Part shown: positions 48,801-60,746 of the stretch, piece after piece | Position numbering within the stretch: the stretch's first letter is position 1 | Layout of the letters: each line of letters opens with the position of its first letter | From: Nymphaea colorata | Lineage: Eukaryota; Streptophyta; Magnoliopsida; Nymphaeales; Nymphaeaceae | Assembly: GCF_008831285.2 (NCBI RefSeq) | Contig: NC_045148.1 | Span: 1,362,001 to 1,426,000, forward strand | DNA length: 64,000 nt | Direction: 5' to 3' | The notes under the pieces: generated by a model | What the model was told of the DNA's origin: nothing | What the model saw: the letters and a program-made list of their open reading frames with translations, nothing else | The model's database searches: none | Translations under genes and position numbers: made by a program

Positions 48801-50022
48801 TTACAATTTTAGGATCATGTAAGACCACTGATCCATAGCCACAACAAGATCCAAACCTACAACTCGAGTCAAAATTCAAGAACTTTTGGATGAGATAAGA
48901 CCATTAATTCAAACTCACAACTAGATCCAAAGTGCAATAACTTTTCAATTGGATATACCATTGATCTAGATGCTCAAGCATATCCAAATTCCCCAATTTT
49001 AGTATTAGATAAGACTACTAATCCACACCTAAAAGATCCTAACTTGTAATCATATCCAAATCCAACTAGACAAAACCCTTGTTGTAAACCTACTATTAGA
49101 ACCAATTTCAAGAAATTCTGAATCAAATAAGACCATTGATTCATACTCAAAGCTATACCCAAAGCCAAGAACTTTTGGATAAAAAACGACCATTGATCTA
49201 AACTCACAAGCATATCCAAATCCTACAATTTTAGGATTAGGTAAGACCTCTTATCCACACCTACAATAAGATACAAACTTGTAATCATATCCAAACCCAA
49301 CTAGACAAGGCAATTGATTCAAACCTACACCTCAAACCAAATTCAAGAACTTTTGAATCAGATAAGACTATTGATTTAGTCTCACAACTAGCTCCAAAAC
49401 CAACAACTTTTGGATCATATACGACCTTTGATCTAGACTCACAAGCATATTCAAATCCTACAATTTTTGTCTCAAATAAGACCACTGATCGACACCTAGA
49501 ACAAGATTCATACTTGTAATCATATTTAGTTTGATCCAGACAAGACAATTGATCCAAACCTACAATTCGAACCAAATTCAAGAACTTCTGAAAACAAAGG
49601 CCACTAATTCAAACCGACAACTAGATCTAAAACCAATAACTTTTGGATTAGATACGACCATTGATCTAGACTCACAAGCATATCAGGTCCTACAATTTTA
49701 GGATCAGATAAGACCACTAATCCACACCTACAACAAGATCAAAACTTATAATCATGTCCAAATCCAACTAGACAAGACCATTGATCCAAACCTACAACTA
49801 GAATCAAATTGAATAACTTCTCTCAGATAAGACCACTGACTCAAACTCACAATTTGTTCCAAAGCCAATAACTTTTGGATTAGATATGACCATTGATCTA
49901 GACTCTCAAGCATATCTAAATCCTACATTTTTAAGATCAGATAAGACCTCTGATCCACACCTGCTACAAAATCCAAACTTACAATCATATCCAAGTCAAA
50001 CTAGACGTGACCATTGATCCAA
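45887..50022. repeat. Tandem array with four-part higher-order unit (~235 bp, ~18 copies)
   Basis: The whole 4.1 kb is built of diverged monomers of about 57 bp (one of about 64) of the type GACCATTGATC-ACTCACAA-ATCCAAA-TTTTGGATCAGATAA. Four monomer types follow each other in a fixed order, giving a unit of about 235 bp. The marker GATCTAGACTCACAAGC or a near match occurs at 46062, 46291, 46526, 46762, 46998, 47209, 47439, 47684, 47916, 48151, 48311, 48538, 48773, 48963, 49195, 49430, 49663 and 49895. Spacing is mostly 227-245; 160 and 190 mark lost monomers. Minus-strand frames stay open for 60-137 codons because the monomer is a multiple of three; I do not take them as genes. Confidence 0.95.
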
Positions 50023-53000
50023 AGAACGTTTAGTTTGAGAACTTACATTTTTTTATTTATTTCTTTAATGGTAAGACCAGTCTCATGGTTTGGCTTTTAG
50101 TCGGTTAGGCATACTGAAAATGTTTTACTAGTTTTATGCATAAGTTTGTTAGAGTGCATTGCAATGTTCTCGCCAGCTCTGGGATACAATCTGTTACTAC
50201 ATACTGCTATAGTTTTTGTTTTCCTTGTTGTGGAGACTGTTCTCAATTTACATAAACCTATCATTTTAGATGTTATGCTTGTTATAGAATGCCTGACTCA
50301 ATTAGCATCTTTCAAGATGAGGGTGGGCATGTGACTTTGTGATGAGTGACCTGCCCAGTCCTTCAGAATAATCAAGAAAAATGTAAATCATGTTTGTGAA
50401 CTTTTCACCTACATTTCAGATGTCACTGAGAAAATTGATTCTAATGGCAGGGTAAAGGTTTTCATACACATGAAAAGGCGGAAATGTTACAAATCAAGTT
50501 TTCTGTGATCAATATTTTTTGGCAAGTATCTTCTTGGTTGATTTATGGCTGAGGATGTTTTCTGGAAACAATTTTTTCTTTGAGAGTGCTATTGTTTGGG
50601 AAAACGGTAGTTTGGCATGCCTTTTGGATCCATATGGTAGGACAGTTAGCAACTTAAATTCGGTTCAACGTTTGAAAACCCTTATTTGGAAGTTATGGTG
50701 GTTGTATAGTGTTGTTTCACCCTATGTCTCATAGGTACGAGTACGGATGCACAGCTTATGAGAAATTTAGTCTTCATGATGGTAGTTTTTATTTAAAAGT
50801 TGTATTGAAGTTATTTAGAAATCAAATACAGAAATTGTTCATTAAATCCCCTCATTAATACAGTTTTTATGTAGTAGGTTAGTAAATTGGGCTCTCTCTT
50901 TCACACACACATCTATTACGCCTCTTTTTAGTTAATCTTTATTATTATAGCATTAAATATGTTGTTAACATTCATTATTATCATTAATATAGTTTTTATG
51001 TAGTAGGTTCGCAGATTGGGTTGTCTATCCCCCTCTCGTTTATTATGCCCCTTTTTAGCTAATTTTCATTATTATAGCTGTAAATATGCAATTAACATTC
51101 ATTATTATAGCATCTTCATTATTGCAACATTAAATATAGAGTTAAGTTTCATTATTACCATATTAAATAGTATTTAAAAACCCTAAATTTCAACAAAAAG
51201 ACTCGAAAAAAAGGTCAACTTTGACCTACTCTTAAAATAGACAAGTACGGTCCTGGGTACAATGACTGTATTTGGTGCGATTTTATTTTTGACCGTACCC
51301 AGCATCGCACTAGTACTTTGATTTGGGGCATGGACTGCCCATATTTAATTAATTTCCTTTCTCTAAGTGGTTATAAACATTATTCAGATTTATGATTCTT
51401 TTTTCAATCATTTCTGGAAACCTTTCAATCTTTGATGCAATTGTTTGTTATGTTATATGTGTTCATGAAAATGGAGGTTAAGTTGTAATTTACAACTTAT
51501 GTTTATTCATTATGTTGAATAATTGATCTGTTGGCAATTCCATCTTTTTGATGGATAAGTTTTGATTAATGTTTGTGCTGGAATATGTATTAATTTACAA
51601 ATTTGTAAATTGTTATGTTATATGTGTTCAAAAATCTCTTTGTTGGTTTCTGCTAATATTGACCTCCATAATTAAAACATAAAGAACAATGGATTCGTGG
51701 GATTCCTTCTAGTAGTATGCAGTTGAGCATCTGCCTCTGGATAAGGACACAGTACCTCTTAACTGCATTGCTTGTCCATTGTTTTAGTTCCTTTTGCATG
51801 TGTACGGTTTTTATTGGGTGCTGCTAATGTTGTCCTCTAATTAAAGCTTGAAGAACACTGAACTTGCGGTCTTCCTTCCGAAAGTAGTGTAGTGATCATC
51901 TTCTTTTGGGTACATATGGGATACGGGACATACTTAAATGAATTGCTAGTTCTTTGTTGGTTATTTCAAGCTTTTATTGAAATGAGTTGGTAGTTCTTTG
52001 TTGTTTTATTTCAACATTGGTTTTTATTGCTGGTCAGGTTGCATCCCTTATTCTTCCTTGTTCAACCATTATTCATCTTAATCCACATAAATCATTGTCA
52101 TTTTATAGGTCTTGTTTAGTTGACACTCTGTGCTCTTCTATGTCCTATATTTTTCTCAATGAGAGCTGGGTTAGATTCTTAAGCTGAAGCGTTCTTCCTA
52201 TTTTTCTTTGACCTTCCTTCCATTCTTTAGTGCTTGCATTATATAGATATACCATTTTGGCCAGTCAGTTTATAAGCTATTTTTTGTGCCCAGAGGCTTT
52301 TTGATCTTTATGTCAATCTTCTACATATCAAGTTACAACAAGTTCCACCGCTATGCCCTTTTTGAAACGCAATCATTTCACAACACATTCGTCGTTTGCG
52401 TTTCCAACTGAATTGTGGGTTAGAAAAGCTAGTGGTGTTTGGTGGTTTTGTTAACCATTGTGGGTTATAACCATTGTGCTAGCTGCTGTGCTTCAACCTA
52501 TGAAATGTTGGTGTAGATCCTGTCCACTTCTGCTTTCACTTTCAGAAACACACCTATGTTTTGCACGGCTCAAACAAGAATAATCTTTTTCCGACTAACC
52601 CTAGGCTATAACTTAAGCTGGTGTATTTGGTGTGATAAAATAGCTACAATACTCTCAAATAAAATAAATTTTATGATCATTTGTTTATAATCTCTTCAAA
52701 CATACCCAATAATCAGTGGGTCAACTATATGCACTTTAGTTTATTTTTCTAATCTAAACAGTTGGGTGTGACTTTTTTCTGTTTTACCAATTCTAGGACG
52801 TTGTAAGGCAAACTAATGTATCCATGAAGCTATTTTCCTTTTCATGTCGATTTTTAAGAGGCAAAAAAGTAGCCTTTTACTGATTTGATAATCACTTCGA
52901 CAGAAAGTAATCTTTATGGTGGACTTCATTATTAATATTGGGAAAACTTTGGGGAATTTTGGTATGATTTGAAAAATCTCCACCTTTTTGTGTTTTATTA

Positions 53001-54444
53001 TTTTTTAGATAAATGGTTGGTCCCCTTCCGATAGACCTTATGAGTTAATATGCTCGAGCAATAGAGAAGTAATGGAGAAGAGAATTATTGCAACAATGAG
53101 AAAGCCCAAAAGGGACGTAAATCTCCGGGTACAAACCCGATAAAATGTAGAATGCAGCCTTCTTTCACTAATCATTCATGCATGAATCGAAACCCAATTC
53201 ATTACAAATAGTTGACAATCAATATTCATGCAAAACCTACACATGCACGCGAGCAGCTGCTCAGTTTTTGTGAAGGATGCTATTGGTTAGTCCCCCCCTA
53301 AGATAGCGGTGTTGAGCTTCTAGATGCTTATCTGCCAACCAACAAAAGTGGAATTCACTTGGTATGTTCCTCAAGGTTGAATGTTAAGCTCGTTGTCCAA
53401 GGCATTCCTATATATTTCAAGGAGGTTTTACGTAGAATCTGTATTTGCTGTGAAAAAAAAAAAATTTAAATGTTATGACCAGTAAGTTATTGAAAGGCTC
53501 CATCTCATACATAATGGAAAGCTATTTGTTTGGCTATCTGCTTGTATTGAGAGCAACTGAAGTTGTCATGTTTATTATTTCTAGTGAAAGCAAGCATGTT
53601 CTAGGAAGCTTAGGTAGCATTTATTAGTTTATTGCCTTTATGCAATTCATGTATTATCTTTGTCTTAACAGTTCATTTTATTTGCATTAACTCCTGAATA
53701 CTATTATTTTCAGTAAAGTTCTGGTTTTGGTTTTGAAAGAAAAAAAAAAATGCAGCCTATAATATGAGATGCTCGATAAATATGCCATCATAATCCGAAA
53801 TTGTGGCAGCTATTTATGGGACAAATTGTGTTCAATCATAATATGTCCTGAAACCAAGGATGTAAATGGGTCGGTTGATCCAAGGTCGAGCCCAAATTGG
53901 GTCCATGTAGTTAGATCCGGCAACTCCTAAAGGATTTGAACCTGGGCCTGAATCCAAAATACGGTAAATGGCTTGGGGTCAATTATACATAAAATTTTTT
54001 ATCTTAGATGCAGATTTGATTTTAAAATTTCAAGTATGAATGCGAACAGGTGGTATGACTTGAAATGGAAGGGCGTAAAAGGGCTATATGGATCTTTCCT
54101 TATACTGTTAGGAACAAGAACCCCAAAGATTAGAGCAGAATTTGAAGCTGTCATCGTTGGCTACCCATTACATCTTTCATCTATGAGTCATCATTAAGTG
54201 ATTATTTTTAACATTAGTTTGCATGTCACTGTTTAAAAAAAAATGGTGAAAAGGGGTGTTCATATTTGATGCCTAATTAATATGTTAGCAAGTTTTTTGT
54301 GGTAGTTTTTAAATGACTGCCTGATTAGCACGTGAATCTGGAGGGGTAATCTACATAATTACCAGTATGAAAACAAAATATCTAAAGGAAAAAAGAAGAA
54401 TAGAATAATAAAAAAAAAACCATCACTATCTTGCCAAACACAAT
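50023..54444. other. Non-coding stretch with small tandem duplications
   Basis: AT-rich, no gene recognised. A 129-bp unit occurs twice at 50862-51118 (AGTTTTTATGTAGTAGGTT...). A diverged unit of about 180 bp (CTGCTAAT(A/G)TTG...GAAGAACA...) repeats at 51650-51990. Confidence 0.55.
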
Positions 54445-54690
54445 TAAGGGTGGGCATCGGTCCGGGCCGTCAGTGGCCTGGCTTGGGCCAGCATTTTTCG
54501 GGCCTGGGCCAGGCTCGGGCCCGATAGGCCGGCCCGGTTCGTCCGGTTTTAGTTTTAAAAATATATATTTTTTAAATTTTTTATTTTAATAATATATATT
54601 TATTATTAATAAATATATTTTATAATTAAAATTTATTTTTTATTTTTAAACTTGTCAGGGGCCGAGACCCGGGGTATCATGACGGGTAGA
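54445..54690. mobile_element. Partial hAT-type MITE
   Basis: Starts TAAGGGTGGGCATCGG like the MITE at 3446, has GC-rich GGCCCG/CGGGCC stretches and an AT-rich middle, but no matching right end was found. The right edge is approximate. Confidence 0.6.
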
Positions 54691-54879
54691 CCGAGGTTCA
54701 TTGCAACTTCCAATGCCCGTCACTTGCTGCCAGCCCTTGCAGGACAAGGAGACTGGCTCTCTAGTGAGTGTTAAAATAATTTTGACATTTTTTTAATTTA
54801 TAAATAACATGTTTTGGATTTGTAAGGAGAAGTCGGTAAATTATTCCATTAAAATTCGTGTTTTAAATACAGAAGCATC

Positions 54880-55330
54880 AATTCAAGAATTACAGTCAAA
54901 GCTTAACAACCTACTTTAGAAGGGGAGCGGTTTTTTGTAAATTTCTTTTTTAAACGACATTTATTCACTTGCATCTCTAGTTTTTCTTTTTCATTTTATT
55001 TCCTTTTTTACCATTTGGAAGTGCTGGGAGGTATGATCTCTACTTTTATTCACAGCAGATGGATGTGTACACTGACAGTGATTCGAGAATTGCGGTCAAT
55101 AACTATACAACCTACATTAAAAAAGGTGGGCACCATTTTTGTAATTTTTTTTTCTTTTTTATTGTAAACCACATTCAATCACTTGCATCCCTAGTTTCTT
55201 TAAGCATTATGAACTATTTATTGAGTAAATAAGAATAGTTCAATGCTCTGCATATGTGGCAAAATGTTGTATGCATCTTCGAATCTATATACTGATGGTG
55301 ACAACAGTAAAATGCCAACGTGAAGATATT
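54880..55330. repeat. Degenerate tandem repeat (~195 bp)
   Basis: Two diverged units, each with TCAAGAATTACAGTCAA or TCGAGAATTGCGGTCAA, then an AACCTAC block, a T-rich stretch and TTCACTTGCATC(T/C)CTAG; a third partial unit follows near 55300. Confidence 0.7.
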
Positions 55331-56978
55331 CAACCAAGTGTCATTTTTATCCCTTTGTATATTTGCTTTTCATCTTATCTACTGCTAAACATGAGCCGTT
55401 TGTATGTTAATCTATAAGAGGGGGGAGGGCATGAAAGACCTCCCGCTATGGACGAGCCGGAGAAGATATTATCGAGAATTGTTTTTAACATTTAGCTGGT
55501 TTTTTGTGAAAACCTGCTTTAATATAGTCCAGAGGAAAAGTATTCCAACCGAAATGGTTGTTTCTTAAGGATATCCTCTCTTTCTAACAAGTCGGATTTA
55601 AAAGGATAAAACAGAGTAACTGACACGAATATGTTTCGAAAAGTCTTCGAACAATAATGAAGGCTTGTCGCCTCCCATTTCCACCCCCAAAAGTTGGGAC
55701 CCGAGATGAATATTCTGCAAGTCAGAGATGAATTGCTATTGAAGAAATTTACCAATGAAGGTTCGACCTGTGGCGTTACTATTAATGTCAGTAAATACAA
55801 ATAACTGCAGGAGTTTCTAAATTATTCTACAAACACATTCTTGATGAATAAAAATACTAAAATATACTCAGAAGATTAACTTATTCAAAAAAAATAGACA
55901 ATCATAAATTATGCTTTTTTAAGTCACTTTTCTCTACAATTTTGCATTGCATCACATACTTCCTCTTCGCTTGCAAGCACATTAATAGAAAACCGAAATC
56001 GTGAAGAGACCTACCTAGAATTGTGAATTGCGAAGTACTTCTTATATTAAAAGTATTCTCTTGTGATTAGGAGTAAAATGATTTTTAATTCTTTTAATGT
56101 TTCCAAATTCTTTTAATTTCCAAAGATGAAAGCATTTACATGATTTTTGTATGATATTAAAGTAGTTTGTTCAAGCCTCAAAGGTTCTAGTTGGGATATT
56201 GCCGTCTTTACTTTGATTCCCGTGAGTGTTATTCCTTTGGGCCCTGTCGAGCTGAAAGAAGCCTGTTGATCACCTTGGCTCTTACACAACCCAGGATCCC
56301 AAATCAGGATTGGTTCACCCTGGCCCTTGCACAACCCAGGACCCTGATTTAGGAGAAACTAAGGGTTCTTCATGCTTCTTTTCTGCACAGTAGGGTGTTA
56401 ACCTCTCACCCACTTGTAAAATTCAAAAAATGGTTTGTTCAAAATGAAGTGTCCATATACAGTTCGAATGGATTTTGTTGTGAATGCTTAGATGCGATTG
56501 AAATCAGTAGCAAAGATTTGGGAAATGCCCATGAGGTTAGTTTTTGCAGGTTTGATACAGAGTTGAAGTATCGTCTGCAGGGTGGGTTTCCACTGATGTT
56601 AAGATTTAATATGGGTTTGAGGATGCAACAACCGCTTCATGCAAGGGGCTTTAGGCCTCCAGGTTGCGATGTTAATTCGGTCTTTGACGTAATCCTGTAG
56701 CTTGGGTGTTTCACTGCTTAATTAGCTTTTGTTACTCATATTTCTGTCAATACTTTTCTTTGGTCAACAACTTACTCTTTGGTAGATAATAGAAGGGGAT
56801 TTTTTTTTTGTCGAACCCTGCAATGCCATTCTAATGCATACGGATCACATATCTGAGACTTCGCCGAATCTGGGCCCACTTATATGACCCAGAACCAGTA
56901 GCTAGGTGAAAAAGGTTCAAAACAAATACAAACCAATAACATAACTGTAAGCAATGGTATCACAGTACTGACTCTTAA
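55331..56978. other. No clear gene
   Basis: AT-rich DNA. An open frame at 56395-56700 (101 codons, Cys-rich GFCCECLDAIEIS) has no recognised family and is reported only as a possibility. Confidence 0.4.
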
Positions 56979-57244
56979 GGTTGAGTTTGGTTCCCCACAT
57001 ATCAAGGATGCAAGGGAATCTCAAATCTAGATAGTAGAAGTCTATAGTTGTATCAGATCTCAGATATGAGGGAATCTCAAATCCATGGTAGCTAAAATCT
57101 ATAGTTGTAGCAAACTGTGGATCTCACTCCTAGCATGGATTTTAAATCCATACTTTAATGCAAAAAGCATGAATTTAGGGGGACTTGAAAACCTCATATT
57201 TCAAATCTTTATGGATTTGAGATGTGCGGTAATCAAACACAACC
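56979..57244. mobile_element. Tourist-like MITE (PIF/Harbinger, TSD TAA)
   Basis: 266 bp. The ends GGTTGAGTTTGGTTCC and AATCAAACACAACC are inverted repeats close to those of the 24531 element. TAA flanks both sides (56976-56978, 57245-57247). It has internal repeats of GGGAATCTCAAATC and no coding capacity. Confidence 0.88.
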
Positions 57245-57303
57245 TAAGGAAAGAAGTTGACACGGTAGAAAGGAAGCATGTTGGAATCGAAGAGGCAGGT
57301 CCT
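57245..57303 (-). pseudogene. GH17 beta-1,3-glucanase tail, 58 bp
   Basis: Minus-strand frame GLFDSNMLPFYRVNFFP and a TAG stop formed with the MITE edge. It matches the last 17 residues of the better preserved remnant at 58205 (FFHFDMRPVYRLNFFA), with similar nucleotides over about 45 bp. GH17 enzymes hydrolyse beta-1,3-glucan in the cell wall. Only the tail remains. Confidence 0.5.
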
Positions 57304-58204
57304 ACCAATCAATAAGGAGAGAGAGAGAGATATTGTCCCTGAACTTCTGATCTCATATACAGGGAATCCAGTGTGGCACCCCTTCTCTCTCTTCCCAATA
57401 TTTCCAAAATATTCATGGGCACTTGCAGCGTTTGTTTTCCAAAGCTTGAATTAAAAGACCATTTAATAAAGAGCAATTACTAATGGGAATAAGAAAAGAG
57501 TAGTTATTGCTGTAGAGGTCAGGAATATATTGAAAGATTCACGCATTTCTTTTACCCATTTCACATGGATAGAAGATTGGTCAAATGTGACTTATTCTAC
57601 GTTAATTTGACGAAGTGGATATTGCTCAGTTGTTCCTAGAGTCAGACTTCTATTCAGATATACAAAAAACCGAAGCAAGAGTGAATTAAATAAGCTTCAC
57701 ACTTAATCCGATTTAATATATGTAAATTTAAAACTGGCATTGAGAATTCGGTGGGAAAATCCTGTGCCGAATTCACATTCGTTTACAAGGTAGAGATAGT
57801 TTTTATTAATATCTGATATTACACGTAAGAAACAAGCTCTCTGATCATGCATATTTTCCCGAGAAAAACAAGCTTTCAGGGAAAACGTCACCATTCAAAA
57901 CCTGAGAACTATTTTGTATCTTTGGTTCTCACAATCTATTGCATGTCCAGGCATCCTCCTCGTTTCAACACTTTGCGTATATAATATTATTCAGCTATAC
58001 ATTTTACTAATCTGAAGCTATTTATGGCATGCATAAAGCCGTGTTTGTGTTTCATATGTATATATATATATGAAAACCCAAAAACAAAAAACAAAAGAAA
58101 GAAAGAAAAGATGAAAAAGTATGTACTAAGCCAAGATTAAGAAGGTTCACAAATTGCACGAACGAAGAACGTAACTACAAAAGATGACATCACCAGTGCC
58201 TCGA
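57304..58204. other. No gene seen
   Basis: Non-coding DNA between two glucanase tails; a short (GA)n run at 57320-57330 and a TA run near 58058-58070. Confidence 0.5.
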
Positions 58205-58480
58205 TTAAGCGAAGAAATTGAGACGGTAGACAGGTCGCATGTCGAAATGGAAGAAGCCCCACTCCAGCTTATCCGCCGGATCCTTCTCGGAACTGAACAG
58301 AGCAAACAGGTAAGCCTCGATCGGCGTTAGTGGATGCTTTCGGGTAGCCTTCCTCTTCGCCAGATGTCTCACCAGGTTCTGGCCGTAGGCCTACTCAATG
58401 GCAGTTGTGGTGACGTCGGGATCATCACCAGCGGACGGTAGGCCGGCATGGACAGGGCAGTCGCATGCGGACTCAAATTT
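58205..58480 (-). pseudogene. GH17 beta-1,3-glucanase C-terminal fragment
   Basis: Glucan endo-1,3-beta-glucosidase of family GH17, last part only. The minus frame reads AGLPSAGDDPDVTTTAIE (family: ETGWPSAGD; the catalytic Glu and the W are lost here), then a TAG, AYGQNLVRHLAKRKATRKHP, LTPIEAYLFALFSSEKDPAD, and the tail GFFHFDMRPVYRLNFF with a TAA at 58205-58207. About 90 of the usual 320 or more residues remain. It is GC-rich against its surroundings, like the SAUR gene. A dead gene fragment. Confidence 0.75.
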
Positions 58481-60040
58481 TGTTTCAAAACCGCAACACC
58501 GTTCATGTCCCCGAGTTTACTACAGGAGAGAATGATTTGTTTGTTCTCTTCCTTTTTTTCCGTTTGAGCATTTGAGTTTGAAGGAAACTCCAGAGTTGAA
58601 TGCGATGTGGTGACTCACTGGTTTGTTCACATAAAGTAAATGGCCGTATGTTTAGATGTTGATGGTGACCATTGGCGGAGATACATATGGAAAAATTTCA
58701 AAACCATATTGTGAATAAAAATTATATAGGATGTCTACATCATAGGGTTAGGGTTAGTAACTGGACTGCCTCTCAACCAAAAAAATCCCAGTTCCACCAT
58801 TGATGGTGACTATTATTCTTCAAGAACAGCGATTCATGTCTTGCTCCTGCTAAGAACCCTAAGTCGGTTTTATTAACCTGTGGAAAAGACCGTGCCAGTA
58901 ACTAAGAAATGCGAATGTTGAACAAGAATCTGGAACGTGTGCTCAAGCCATACACAACGCAGCACCCCAAAATTTGGTTTCAAATTAAATTTAATGTTCT
59001 GTAGAATGCACATTTTTGTAGATTACGATACTATCTTTGAAGGGGTAATTGCTTATTAGTTTCTCATGAAGGAAGGAAGGAACGCTTTTACAATCTCACT
59101 CAACCTGACTGCGGTTAACTAAAGAGGTTTTTTAAGACGTCCAATGGCAAGGACAGAACGAAGGCGCCAATTAATAAAATAAAAGAGAAAAAGCGTTACA
59201 TGCATCTATCATGCAGATTTGCATGTCAACCAGATTTCAAATCCGAAAAAGAAACCTGTGAATTACAACCTGAATATGGTAGAACTTAACGATAGTTGGA
59301 CTTGGAAACCACTTCTCAAAAATCATATTCCTAGTTAGTTAAATAAATGTAGTCTTATTTAGATCTTCTAAGGTCAAACTTGATAATGCCTAGATGGATT
59401 AGTGTAATCGAAAGAGGGACACACATATGGGCTGGTGTAGGCAGTTGCCCATGGAAGTCCTTCACTGTTTCTTTATTTCTATATTAATATTTTCAAATAT
59501 TTGTTCTGTATACATAGTGCCCCTTTAAAAATAAAATCTATGAATGGTGTAGCCCGCTTAAACCCTTAAGCCATGTTAGTCAGGCTTGGAACTTAAATCT
59601 AATGATGTCAAAAGCTAGGCCAGAATTGAAACGTATGAGACACCATTTGGTCTCTCTATGTCTCTTAAATCTGCTTTCTTAATTGCTCATTGGTTTTTCC
59701 ATTTGGAGAATGGATTGTATATATCCAAATCATTGATTGGATTTTGAATTGATTTAATTAGTTTTCTATAAAAAAAATCTAGATCTCAATTGTATAAAAA
59801 TCCAACCCTTGTGGTGTGAATCCACGACATTCAAATTGCGCTCCCTCTTTCCTTGCTCATCGGAGTCCAAATCTCAGTTAGTCATGAAATCAAATCTCTC
59901 ATCTCTCTCTTTCTTTTCCGGTATGCAACTGCACGGGGTTTGTCTCCCATATTTTCTTTTCATTACCTCCTCTCCTCTCGCTTTTTCCTTTTCAGTCTCT
60001 CTCTCTTTCCATTTTCCGTCAGGGCGACCATCCTCATATG
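58481..60040. other. No gene seen
   Basis: AT-rich upstream region of the SAUR gene. Frames at 59809 onward precede the TATA box and are not part of the protein. Confidence 0.5.
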
Positions 60041-60043
60041 CTC

Positions 60044-60049
60044 TATAAA
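60044..60049 (+). promoter_or_regulatory. TATA box of the SAUR gene
   Basis: TATAAA in CTCTATAAAGCC, 92 bases before the ATG. It decides the start: the in-frame Met at 59853 lies upstream of this box, so the protein begins at 60141. Confidence 0.7.
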
Positions 60050-60140
60050 GCCTGAAAGAACGTGCCTTCGGCTTCTTCCTTTTCCGTCTCATTCTCCCTC
60101 TCTGTTTCCTGCGAGAGACGAGTCTCAACCACCAAGATCA

Positions 60141-60746
60141 ATGTCGACTCCGTCCGGCAAGAAGGGAGACAAGATCCTGCAGATTGTCCACCTAAAAAGG
60201 GTGCTGAAGAAATGGCGGACCTTCTCTTCCTCCTCGACCACCGCCGTCAGCGGCAGCAGCAGCCCCTCCACTCCTACTTGCAGCATGTCGCCCAAGAAGT
60301 TCAGGCGCCGTTCTTTCTCCTCACACGACGGCGACGAAGAGGATGACATCTACCGGGACGCCCACCGCCACCAACGTGAAGGCAAGATCCCTGCCGGCTG
60401 CCTTCCTGTCTACGTCGGGTCGGAGCACCGCCGCTTCGTGATCCCCACGCGCTACCTCAACCTCCCTGTCTTCGCCGCGCTTCTGAAGCAGGCGGAGGAG
60501 GAGTTCGGTTACCAGAGAAGCGGCGCCCTCGCCCTCCCCTGCGACGTCGGGTTCTTCGCCGCTCTCCTCCGCGCGCTCCAGAAGAAGGAGAAGGCATTCG
60601 TCTCCCTTCCTCTCGAGGACGCCCTCCGCTTCGTCGCCGACGCCGAGGCTGGCGGCTGCAGCAAGCAAGCCGGCGCCGTTTCCTCCTATCCTTCTCCAAA
60701 CGACAAGGGTTTCCTCACCCCGTTGCTTCACAAAACCAGGGCCTAA
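60141..60746 (+). CDS. SAUR-like auxin-responsive protein, intact
   Basis: Small Auxin Up RNA protein of 201 residues; single exon, as usual. The SAUR domain spans about residues 84-146 (PAGCLPVYVGSEHRRFVIPT, FAALLKQAEEEFGYQ, LPCDVGFFAALLRAL). The N-terminus has KKGDKILQIVHLKRVLKKW, a conserved basic helix, a Ser-rich linker (28-49), a basic run KKFRRR and an acidic run DGDEEDD. A C-terminal extension after 150 ends DKGFLTPLLHKTRA. Family members promote cell expansion by inhibiting PP2C-D phosphatases, so activating plasma-membrane H+-ATPase. The length, near 200, puts it in the long-SAUR type. Codons are strongly GC-rich; no frame break. Confidence in product is high, in the exact subfamily low. 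Confidence 0.95.
   Translation: MSTPSGKKGDKILQIVHLKRVLKKWRTFSSSSTTAVSGSSSPSTPTCSMSPKKFRRRSFSSHDGDEEDDIYRDAHRHQREGKIPAGCLPVYVGSEHRRFVIPTRYLNLPVFAALLKQAEEEFGYQRSGALALPCDVGFFAALLRALQKKEKAFVSLPLEDALRFVADAEAGGCSKQAGAVSSYPSPNDKGFLTPLLHKTRA

Noticed and set aside
45887-50022. CRISPR-like array
   Set aside because: No constant repeat with unique spacers; the monomers are contiguous and diverged, and this is plant DNA.
53830-53970. MITE-like GGATGTAAATGGGTCGG
   Set aside because: Only one end present; too little to call an element.
58743-58757. Telomere-like AGGGTTAGGGTTAG
   Set aside because: Only two units and not the plant TTTAGGG unit in array.
59853-60140. N-terminal extension of the SAUR frame to 297 residues
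   Set aside because: It lies partly upstream of the TATA box and is Ser/Phe-rich without family similarity; the Met at 60141 starts the conserved SAUR N-terminus.
60321-60731. Long minus-strand ORF over the SAUR gene
   Set aside because: Shadow frame caused by the high GC content of the SAUR codons; no recognised motif.
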